Source of the DNA: Spirochaetaceae bacterium
GTDB lineage: Bacteria; Spirochaetota; Spirochaetia; DSM-27196; PWMO01
Reading direction: 5' to 3'
DNA length: 7,391 nucleotides
NCBI GenBank assembly: GCA_003558175.1
Contig: PWMO01000214.1
Location: forward strand, 1 to 7,391
Notes under the pieces: generated by a model
The model's database searches: none
What the model was told of the DNA's origin: nothing
Seen by the model: the letters and a program-made list of their open reading frames with translations, nothing else
Translations under genes and position numbers: made by a program
Shown: piece by piece, positions 1-4,573 of the stretch
Layout of the letters: the number at the start of each line of letters is the position of its first letter
Numbering within the stretch: position 1 is the stretch's first letter

Positions 1-585
1 CCGCTCAGTGCCGCCGGAAGCGCCTGGCAGTGGTTTCGTGACCGCTTACTTGGTGAACGGTTTGATGATGAAGAGCTGATCAGCCGCGCGGAAGCGTGCC
101 AGCCGGGCGCGGCGGGACTCTTCTTGATGCCGTACCTGGCCGGATCGCGCAGCCCTCAGTGGGACGAGACTGTGCGCGCCCAGTTTGCCGGGGTAACGTT
201 GCAGCATTCCACCGGGCACTTTGCGCGCGCAGTTCTCGAAGGGGTAACGTACGCTCAGCGGGACCTGCTTGCCGCCTTTGCAGAAAACGGGTTTGCGCCG
301 GCTGAAGTTCGGGTTGCCGGAGGCCAGGTCAGCAACCGGTTCTGGCTCCAGCTGAAAGCCGACGTTCTGGACTTGCCGCACCGATGCCTTTCGCTCGAGG
401 AGTCATCCGTATTTGGGGCGGCCCTGCTTGCGGCGGGTGCCGCGGGCGGGGTGAATCTGCTTTCCGAGAACCCTCGCGTACGGGCAGCCGATTCTTTCAG
501 TTGCACCCCACGGCCGCAGCTGACGCAGGCGTACCAACGGGCGTACCGCGATTGGTGTCGGGTGCGTGCGGACCTCCTCGCATGA
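1..585 (+). CDS. FGGY-family carbohydrate kinase, xylulokinase-like (C-terminal part)
   Basis: Partial gene: frame 1 is open from the first base to a TGA at 583-585, giving 194 residues, roughly the last two fifths of a normal 480-520-residue FGGY kinase. These cytoplasmic enzymes phosphorylate pentoses, hexoses or polyols with ATP. What shows it: the segment G-L-F-L-M-P-Y-L-A-G-S-R-S-P-Q-W-D (from base 115), a typical xylulokinase/gluconokinase stretch, then ARAVLEGVTYAQRDLL, then the second FGGY signature VAGGQVSNRFWLQLKADVL (bases 313-369), where the GG pair belongs to the ATP-binding actin-like fold, and ESSVFGAALLA. The signature is slightly unusual, with N-R where many members have K-S or similar. 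Substrate cannot be fixed because the N-terminal sugar-binding half is outside the window; D-xylulose is the best guess, glycerol, fuculose or gluconate kinases are alternatives. Downstream is a convergent gene, so it is the last gene of its transcript. Confidence 0.9.
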   Translation, partial: PLSAAGSAWQWFRDRLLGERFDDEELISRAEACQPGAAGLFLMPYLAGSRSPQWDETVRAQFAGVTLQHSTGHFARAVLEGVTYAQRDLLAAFAENGFAPAEVRVAGGQVSNRFWLQLKADVLDLPHRCLSLEESSVFGAALLAAGAAGGVNLLSENPRVRAADSFSCTPRPQLTQAYQRAYRDWCRVRADLLA

Positions 586-623
586 CGTTCGTATGACGGG
601 TTGCTGCAGGAGATAACGCCGCA

Positions 624-654
624 CACCACCGCACACCGCTGTGCATCATTGGTG
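624..654 (+). terminator. Weak interrupted stem-loop after the kinase gene
   Basis: CACCA (624-628) pairs with TGGTG (650-654) and, inside it, GCACA (631-635) pairs with TGTGC (640-644) around a CCGC loop. It lies about 40 bases after the kinase stop and is followed by A/T-rich sequence (ATTAAATAAG) but no clean T run. It may help end kinase transcription, but it is a poor match to a canonical intrinsic terminator. Confidence 0.25.
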
Positions 655-673
655 ATTAAATAAGTAAAATATA

Positions 674-702
674 TTGGCTTTATCGGTCACAGGTGGTATA
701 TT
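674..702 (+). promoter_or_regulatory. Sigma70-type promoter pair with no clear gene downstream
   Basis: TTGGCT (674-679) as -35 and TATATT (697-702) as -10 with exactly 17 bases between, set in the most AT-rich stretch of the gap. Transcription would start near 709 and run rightward into the structured region and antisense to the 3' end of the exchanger gene. No credible coding gene follows, so an untranslated RNA is possible. Chance occurrence in an AT-rich patch is the alternative. Confidence 0.4.
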
Positions 703-770
703 GTTCCATGTCCAGCTCAGGCGTTGCCTGCAGTGGATGTGTGGTTCTTGTGTTAGTCCTTCGGTCTGGG

Positions 771-846
771 CCAACCGCCGGGTGTTGCCGCTCTTGCCTC
801 CTCTCGGCTTCACCCGCGTCCGCATTCCTTCGTTGCGGCTTTGGTT
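771..846. repeat. Nested inverted repeat (long imperfect stem)
   Basis: Four arms on the left pair in order with four on the right: CCAA (771-774) with TTGG (841-844); CCGC (775-778) with GCGG (835-838); CGGGTG (779-784) with CACCCG (811-816); GCCG (787-790) with CGGC (805-808). A 14-base pyrimidine-rich loop closes the top, and the two inner arms are separated by symmetrical TT/TT. The right side carries an extra 18 bases (817-834) between arms. The result is a stable, interrupted cruciform or RNA stem. Function unknown. Confidence 0.45.
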
Positions 847-901
847 GATTTCGGGCGGTGAGTCAGGCCGGGGGGCTTCTTTCTTTCCAGAGCTTGGTTC
901 G

Positions 902-920
902 CCGGCCTCTGCCTTGCCGG
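902..920. terminator. Short GC hairpin 11 bases past the exchanger stop
   Basis: CCGGC (902-906) and GCCGG (916-920) form a 5-bp GC stem with a 9-base loop, just past the exchanger stop at 931-933 on the minus strand. On the plus strand it is followed by the T-rich TCGCTTCCTTCT (921-932), which could end a rightward transcript from the 674-702 promoter. There is no T run on the minus side, so as an exchanger terminator it is weak. Confidence 0.25.
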
Positions 921-930
921 TCGCTTCCTT

Positions 931-2043
931 CTACAGCAGATACCCCGCAACAGCTGAGCCACTGTAGAGAACCAGCAGCAGCGCGCCAAACAGCCGTCCA
1001 GTCCGACCACGTTGCAGCGCTACCCCCAGCCAGACCACAAGCGAGATAAGCGCCACGGCCGGCAAGAGGAGCTGCGCGGCGTGCCGTGAAGCGTACAGTC
1101 CGCCGGGGGTAACGGAGGCAGAAACCCCAATGACCAGCAACACGTTCAGCACGTTGGCTCCAATCACGTTTCCCACGGCTAACTCGCCGTGCCCTTTGCG
1201 CGCGGCCGTCACGGCGGTTGCCAGTTCGGGCACCGATGTTCCAAACGCAACCAGGGTTGCCGCGACGATGGCGTCCGGCACTCGCAGCCTCAGCGCCAGC
1301 TCCTGCACGGCAGGTACCAGCAGGCGGGAGCCTCCCACCACCAGCACGATGCCAAGCAGCAGCTCTGCCGCGGTCTTCCAGCCCCGGCCGTCGCGCTCTT
1401 GAAGCACATCCGGCGCCGCGCGCCGTGCGCCACTCAGATCAGACGCCGGTTCGGCCACGGCAACCGGGAGTCGGCTACCGTGCCGAGCCCAGTACACCGA
1501 CAGCGCGAGATAGCCCGACAGCAGGACGACGTACATCAGGCCGGCCGTCTGTGGGATCCGGCCGCCGCCGTCCGGCGTGCGGAACAGCAGCACGGTTGCC
1601 GGTAGCAGCAGTGCGGTTGCCAGTTGCACACGCCCGTGCCGACGCACCGTGGTTGGATCGATGCCGGTTGGCGCCAGCAAGATCGAGACCCCAAGAATCA
1701 GGCCGAAATTGCAGATCACCGATCCGGCAGCGTTTCCCACCGCCACGTCGGGCATGCCGGTTGCCGCCGCCATGACCGAAACCGCTGCCTCGGGTAACGT
1801 AGTTCCGATGCTGACAATGGTTGCCCCGATGAGAACCTTCGACACGTTGTGTCGGGCGGCCAGACCAACTGCCTCTTCAACTACGAGATCCGCGCCTTTC
1901 ACCAGCACGGCGATTGAGACGGCAATCAGAACGAACAGCGACCATACCGGGGCGATCTGAAGCAGGTTCTGGAACAGGTTCTGTAGCGCGTTCTGAACAA
2001 GATACTCGGGAAGCGCCTCCGATCCACTCATGGCGGCGAGCAT
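931..2043 (-). CDS. Calcium/sodium exchanger of the CaCA family (YrbG-like)
   Basis: A 370-residue inner-membrane antiporter expected to move Ca2+ against Na+ (or H+). Both diagnostic alpha repeats are visible: alpha-1 GATIVSIGTTLPE (residues 73-85) with GNAAGSVICN (103-112), and alpha-2 AATLVAFGTSVPE (261-273) with GNVIGANVLN (291-300). Glu85 and Glu273 match the paired glutamates that bind ions in this family. About ten hydrophobic segments are split by a hydrophilic loop around residues 188-225, the usual inverted-repeat layout. Length is slightly above the usual 310-330 because of an N-terminal extension of about 30 residues and this loop. Oddity: alpha-1 has Val109 where the family normally has Asn (GSN motif). 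The ATG at 2043 overlaps the upstream gene's stop by one base (TGATG), so translation is probably coupled; ATG at 2031 is an alternative start. Last gene of the three-gene operon. Confidence 0.9.
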   Translation of the reverse strand: MLAAMSGSEALPEYLVQNALQNLFQNLLQIAPVWSLFVLIAVSIAVLVKGADLVVEEAVGLAARHNVSKVLIGATIVSIGTTLPEAAVSVMAAATGMPDVAVGNAAGSVICNFGLILGVSILLAPTGIDPTTVRRHGRVQLATALLLPATVLLFRTPDGGGRIPQTAGLMYVVLLSGYLALSVYWARHGSRLPVAVAEPASDLSGARRAAPDVLQERDGRGWKTAAELLLGIVLVVGGSRLLVPAVQELALRLRVPDAIVAATLVAFGTSVPELATAVTAARKGHGELAVGNVIGANVLNVLLVIGVSASVTPGGLYASRHAAQLLLPAVALISLVVWLGVALQRGRTGRLFGALLLVLYSGSAVAGYLL

Positions 2044-2870
2044 CAGAACATCTTCATGGTGCCTTTGAACAGGCTGATATCCAGCACGACGACTGCCGCA
2101 CCTTCGTGAGTGTCAAGGTCGCCCGTGATGCGCTCAACGCCCTCGATGATTCGGTGCATCCGGGACTGCGGAACAAGGGCCAGGATCGTCTTGGAGTACT
2201 GTTTGCGTTCCTGCATGAATCCGATGAACTCGGCGAAGATCGGCACGTTGGAGATATACCGCCCCATGCCGGAGGAATCCAGCACGGTCGCTCCTTCGAT
2301 GCCGTGTTCCAGCAGCAGCTGCAGTATGTCGTGCAGGTACTCCTCGATGTAGAGGTTGATCAGGAGCAGCTTCGTCTCTTCACGCGTCTCCGCGCCGGAC
2401 GCATCCGGTGTGCCGAGGTTGCGAACCATCGACTCAATGAGCGTATCAACCGAGCGCGCCGCGCGAAGTTCCTTCTTGATGCGGGTGTGACCCACCAGCC
2501 GTGAGATTGTGGCAAGAATTCGCAGGTGCTGGTTCACATCCTCCGGCGGGCCGAGTATCACGAAGAAGAGATGAACCTTTTTCTTGTCGAGGGCATCGAA
2601 GGGAACCCCGCGCGCAGAGACCGCAATGAACACCACAAAGCGCGTCAATCCCTCAACCCGCGCGTGCGGAAGCGCGATCTCGTTGCCGAAGGCCGTCGAG
2701 CCCTGCGCTTCGCGCTTTGCGAGCACCTCGTAGATGTGGCTCTCGCCAATTGCGCTGCAAGCGGGGCTCCTGGCAGCCAGGCGGGCCAGGCCGCGCAGCG
2801 CTTCGTCCTTGCTCCTGGCGTTGAACTTGACGTTACAGCATTCTGGTGCAAGCGTGTTCTGGATCTCCAT
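2043..2870 (-). CDS. Two-domain regulator: PTS EIIA (Ntr-type) plus PII-like domain
   Basis: A 275-residue soluble, cytoplasmic protein with no membrane segment or signal. Residues about 1-150 look like a PTS EIIA type-2/Ntr domain: STAFGNEIALPHARV places the phospho-acceptor at His69, followed by VHLFFVILGPPEDVNQHLRILATISRLV (residues 99-126), typical of EIIA-Ntr (HL...LA.ISRLL). Residues about 165-272 resemble the PII/PII-like ferredoxin fold: KLLLINLY strand, a helix DILQLLLEHG, ATVLDSSGMGRY loop, a long loop to about 225, then KTILALVP, RIIEGVERITGDLDTHEG and AVVVLDISLFKG. The second assignment is my reading of fold and motif, less sure than the first. Start chosen at ATG 2870, seven bases after the antiporter stop with AAGGGA just ahead of it; the longer frame from 2942 would overlap the antiporter by 65 bases and adds a basic, family-foreign N-terminus. 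It likely links phosphotransfer and a small-molecule signal to its flanking antiporters. Confidence 0.8.
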   Translation of the reverse strand: MEIQNTLAPECCNVKFNARSKDEALRGLARLAARSPACSAIGESHIYEVLAKREAQGSTAFGNEIALPHARVEGLTRFVVFIAVSARGVPFDALDKKKVHLFFVILGPPEDVNQHLRILATISRLVGHTRIKKELRAARSVDTLIESMVRNLGTPDASGAETREETKLLLINLYIEEYLHDILQLLLEHGIEGATVLDSSGMGRYISNVPIFAEFIGFMQERKQYSKTILALVPQSRMHRIIEGVERITGDLDTHEGAAVVVLDISLFKGTMKMF

Positions 2871-2880
2871 TATTCCCTTA
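2871..2880 (-). promoter_or_regulatory. Ribosome-binding site fixing the regulator start
   Basis: Read on the minus strand: TAAGGGAATA then ATG. The TAA is the antiporter stop and its last two bases plus GGGA form a purine-rich Shine-Dalgarno. Spacing to the ATG at 2870 is short (three bases), consistent with coupled re-initiation after the antiporter stop. Confidence 0.55.
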
Positions 2881-4146
2881 GTCCTCCATCCGGTTGCCCT
2901 TGATGGTTGCCAGCCGCGAGAGCGGTGGCCCGACAATTTCATTGATGAAAACGGCGAACAGCACCACGTTTACCGTCTGGGTGATGTTCGCCGGCACCCC
3001 GGGAGCGGCCCCTTCCGCTACAACCTGCAACATGAGAACCAGGCCAAGCGCCACGCCGGCCTGCGGAAACAGCGAGACGCCAAGATAGCGGCCGATGGGG
3101 AGCTCAACGCGATTCACCGCAGCGCCCAGCCGGGTGCCGTAGTACTTCCCGGCCCAGCGGGCGATCACATACGCCGAGCCGGCGAGAAGCAGGGCCGGTT
3201 CGAGAAACAGGGAGGGCTGCAGCTTGGTTCCGGCTATGACGAAGAAGAGGGCATAGACAGGCGGTGTCAGCGGTTCTACGGCGCGGAAAACACGGCTGTT
3301 GCGAAGCGAGAGATTGGCAACCGTGGTTCCGGCGGCCATGCTCAGCAGCAGCGGGGAGAGTTGAAAGGCGGTGGCTACAGCGGTTCCCAGCAGTACCGCC
3401 CCGAGCGTCACAATCAGCGTCTCGCTGTTGCTTTCGTGGTGGCGCACGACTGCGTGAATAATCAACCCTGCCGCGACACCCAGCAACAACGAAAGCGCAA
3501 TACCCATCAACGCACCCGACACTCCGGTGACGAAGCTGACTGCGGTGCCGATCCCGAGCATCGTCGGCACAAACGCCAGCAGAACGCTGAAGATCACGAT
3601 CGCCGCGGCATCACCCAGAGCGACCGTGCCGAAGAGATAATCGACGTAGTTGCCGCGGGCACGCAGCGACTGGACAATCACCACAGTGGCTGCCGGGGAC
3701 GTTGTTCCCGCGACGGCGGCCAGTACCAGCGCGTACGGCAGGTCGACACCCACCGCCCGCGTGGCTGCCAGAACGGCCAGAAAGGTAACGCCAATCTGGC
3801 CCGCGGTGATCCAGCCGACGCGGCGGCCAACTCGCCGCAGCTTGGAGAGCTGCAGCTCGGCGCCGATCGTGAAGCAGATCAGGCCCAGGGCCACTTCGCT
3901 GATCACCAGTAACTCTACCGCCGCGGCCGCCGATATCACGCCGGTAACGTGCCGACTCATGAGAAGCCCCGCAACGATGAAGCCGCTGATATCCGGCAGC
4001 CCGACGCGTTCAGCACCGCGACCCAGCAGATACCCAATGAGCAGCATGATCCCGATCGCGAAAAGTGGGTGAGTGTTCAGATACAGAATCAGAAAGCGAG
4101 CATCGGCTACCGGATCTACTGTGGGCATGCAGCCTATTGGTAGCAC
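2878..4146 (-). CDS. Cation:proton antiporter, CPA2/Kef-NapA type
   Basis: A 422-residue polytopic inner-membrane protein expected to exchange Na+ or K+ for H+. About 11-13 hydrophobic segments run through the whole length. Family features: LLIGYLLGRGAERVGLPDISGFIVAG (35-60), the start typical of CPA2 antiporters; FTIGAELQLSKLRR (92-105); the unwound-helix region AVAGTTSPAATVVIV (144-158); an acidic transport-site candidate at Asp179 in VALGDAAAIV; SPLLLSMAAGTTVANLS (264-280); FFVIAGTKLQPSLF (301-314); FPQAGVALGLVL (360-371); and INEIVGPPLSRL (401-412). There is no C-terminal TrkA-N/RCK or UspA domain, which in many relatives supplies regulation; the next gene may supply it in trans. ATG at 4146 has a GGGA ten bases ahead; ATG at 4128 (residue 7) is a plausible alternative. 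First gene of the operon, divergent from moxR. Ion specificity cannot be read from sequence. Confidence 0.88.
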   Translation of the reverse strand: MLPIGCMPTVDPVADARFLILYLNTHPLFAIGIMLLIGYLLGRGAERVGLPDISGFIVAGLLMSRHVTGVISAAAAVELLVISEVALGLICFTIGAELQLSKLRRVGRRVGWITAGQIGVTFLAVLAATRAVGVDLPYALVLAAVAGTTSPAATVVIVQSLRARGNYVDYLFGTVALGDAAAIVIFSVLLAFVPTMLGIGTAVSFVTGVSGALMGIALSLLLGVAAGLIIHAVVRHHESNSETLIVTLGAVLLGTAVATAFQLSPLLLSMAAGTTVANLSLRNSRVFRAVEPLTPPVYALFFVIAGTKLQPSLFLEPALLLAGSAYVIARWAGKYYGTRLGAAVNRVELPIGRYLGVSLFPQAGVALGLVLMLQVVAEGAAPGVPANITQTVNVVLFAVFINEIVGPPLSRLATIKGNRMED

Positions 4147-4150
4147 ATTT

Positions 4151-4180
4151 CACAGCAGTCCCGCAATTGCGCGCGCTGTG
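4151..4180 (-). promoter_or_regulatory. Nested dyad over the antiporter ribosome-binding site
   Basis: CACAGC (4151-4156) pairs with GCTGTG (4175-4180), and inside it sits the perfect palindrome CGCAATTGCG (4162-4171), nearly co-centred. On the minus-strand transcript this ends five bases before the antiporter ATG and covers its probable Shine-Dalgarno (GGGA, 4161-4158 region). It could be a repressor site, an RNA hairpin limiting translation, or both. Confidence 0.45.
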
Positions 4181-4201
4181 TCGGATAGCGACTGTGTCGG
4201 A
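4176..4201. repeat. Direct repeat CTGTGTCGGA x2
   Basis: CTGTGTCGGA at 4176-4185 and again, exactly, at 4192-4201, 16 bases apart, 30-55 bases upstream of the antiporter start. A third partial copy, TGTCG, lies at 4214-4218 at the edge of the large hairpin. Reads as TCCGACACAG twice on the antiporter transcript. Protein-binding site or leader element; not recognised. Confidence 0.5.
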
Positions 4202-4210
4202 ACTGAAAGG

Positions 4211-4253
4211 CGGTGTCGTGGCGTGGAGAAGACCTCCAACCGCCACGACCCCG
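4211..4253 (-). other. Strong 43-base hairpin in the antiporter leader
   Basis: GTCGTGGCG (4215-4223) and CGCCACGAC (4241-4249) are a perfect 9-bp inverted repeat. It extends past one mismatch by CGG (4211-4213) with CCG (4251-4253), and holds a small inner stem GGAG (4225-4228) with CTCC (4234-4237) around a 5-base loop. It lies 65 bases ahead of the antiporter ATG. No T run follows on either strand, so it is not a standard intrinsic terminator; a regulatory leader structure, an RNA-stability element or a protein-binding dyad are the options. Confidence 0.55.
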
Positions 4254-4359
4254 GCAGGAACGCAGAAGATGCCCCGAGCTGAGGCGGCCAGTTGTGCCCA
4301 GGACGGAGAGACCGGACACGCCCGCCTACGGACGCAGACTCTGTAACAACTAAGCATAG

Positions 4360-4390
4360 CGCATCTGCGGCAACAAATCACGCATTTGCG
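4360..4390. promoter_or_regulatory. Tandem CGCATYTGCG palindromes, 21 bases apart
   Basis: CGCATCTGCG (4360-4369) and CGCATTTGCG (4381-4390) share the half-sites CGCA and TGCG and are centred exactly 21 bases, about two helical turns, apart, so dimers bound there would sit on one DNA face. A third copy, CGCAATTGCG, lies at 4162-4171. Expected chance occurrence of CGCANNTGCG in 427 bases at this composition is roughly 0.01. Best reading: operators of an unknown dimeric regulator controlling one or both divergent operons. Confidence 0.5.
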
Positions 4391-4510
4391 AGAAAAGATT
4401 GCGCTTTCCTCCCTGATACCACCCTCAGTATTTTCCCGTTGCAGTCCGACGCCGGGAATGGCCCGCAGGCACCCGGAATCGGCCGGACGCGGCCATAGAC
4501 CTCCGGCAGA

Positions 4511-4529
4511 CAATCGAAGCGCAATCGAA
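4511..4529 (+). promoter_or_regulatory. Tandem CAATCGAA boxes upstream of the moxR promoter
   Basis: CAATCGAA occurs at 4511-4518 and 4522-4529, 11 bases apart (one helical turn), ending eight bases before the -35 at 4538. The core AATCGA recurs at 4569-4574, overlapping the start codon. Position and phasing fit an activator site; identity unknown. Confidence 0.4.
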
Positions 4530-4537
4530 CCTGTTGA

Positions 4538-4566
4538 TTGACTTTCCGACAATGAAGCTCTACATT
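4538..4566 (+). promoter_or_regulatory. Sigma70-type promoter for the moxR operon
   Basis: TTGACT (4538-4543) and TACATT (4561-4566) with 17 bases between, the ideal spacing. Transcription would start at about 4573, immediately before the ATG at 4574, implying a leaderless or nearly leaderless message. Confidence 0.55.
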
Positions 4567-4573
4567 CGAATCG

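Larger units (their letters stand above)
586..930. other. Non-coding gap between convergent genes, structured
   Basis: 345 bases between the kinase stop and the exchanger stop. Left part (about 645-705) is AT-rich and contains a promoter-like pair. Right part (about 710-930) is GC-rich and pyrimidine-rich on the plus strand, with nested inverted repeats listed separately. Open frames here (for example ATG 708 to TGA 848, 46 codons, Cys/Ser/Leu-rich) have no ribosome-binding site and read like translated non-coding DNA. I recognise no known RNA family. It could hold a small RNA, a decayed mobile element, a repeat family member or an integron-type recombination site; sequence alone does not decide. 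Confidence 0.6.
4147..4573. other. Divergent control region between antiporter operon and moxR operon
   Basis: 427 bases with no credible gene; open frames on both strands lack ribosome-binding sites and protein-like composition. It carries three CGCANNTGCG palindromes, a 43-base hairpin, direct repeats near each start codon, and a promoter for the plus operon. No strong minus-strand promoter stands out. The best I see is TATGCT on the minus strand (4358-4353), which would give an approximately 200-base leader including the hairpin; its -35 is poor. I do not recognise a known riboswitch class. Confidence 0.7.

Noticed and set aside
708..848. 46-codon ORF right after the promoter in the gap
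   Set aside because: No ribosome-binding site, would begin at or before the predicted transcript start, Cys/Ser-rich without recognisable motif; kept only as part of the non-coding region.
674..967. 97-codon ORF (TTG start) across the structured gap
   Set aside because: Starts inside the -35 box, runs antisense into the exchanger end, and reads like translated repeat DNA.
1218..1775. Plus-strand open frame of 185 codons opposite the exchanger
   Set aside because: Pro/Arg/Ala-rich mirror of the exchanger coding strand; the exchanger on the other strand has clear family motifs.
2734..3912. Long plus-strand open frame of 392 codons
   Set aside because: Lies antisense to the antiporter and the start of the regulator; its product is Gln/Arg/His/Asp-rich without family motifs, the usual shadow of hydrophobic codons in a GC-rich genome.
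4211..4253. Intrinsic terminator reading of the large hairpin
   Set aside because: No T run on either side; kept as a hairpin of unknown role.
4254..4380. Possible SRP RNA, RNase P RNA or tRNA in the control region
   Set aside because: Searched by eye for the SRP apical motif, the RNase P conserved core and T-loop sequences; none found.
4010..4552. 180-codon minus-strand ORF across the divergent control region
   Set aside because: Overlaps the antiporter start in another frame, Cys/Arg/Ser-rich, no family features.
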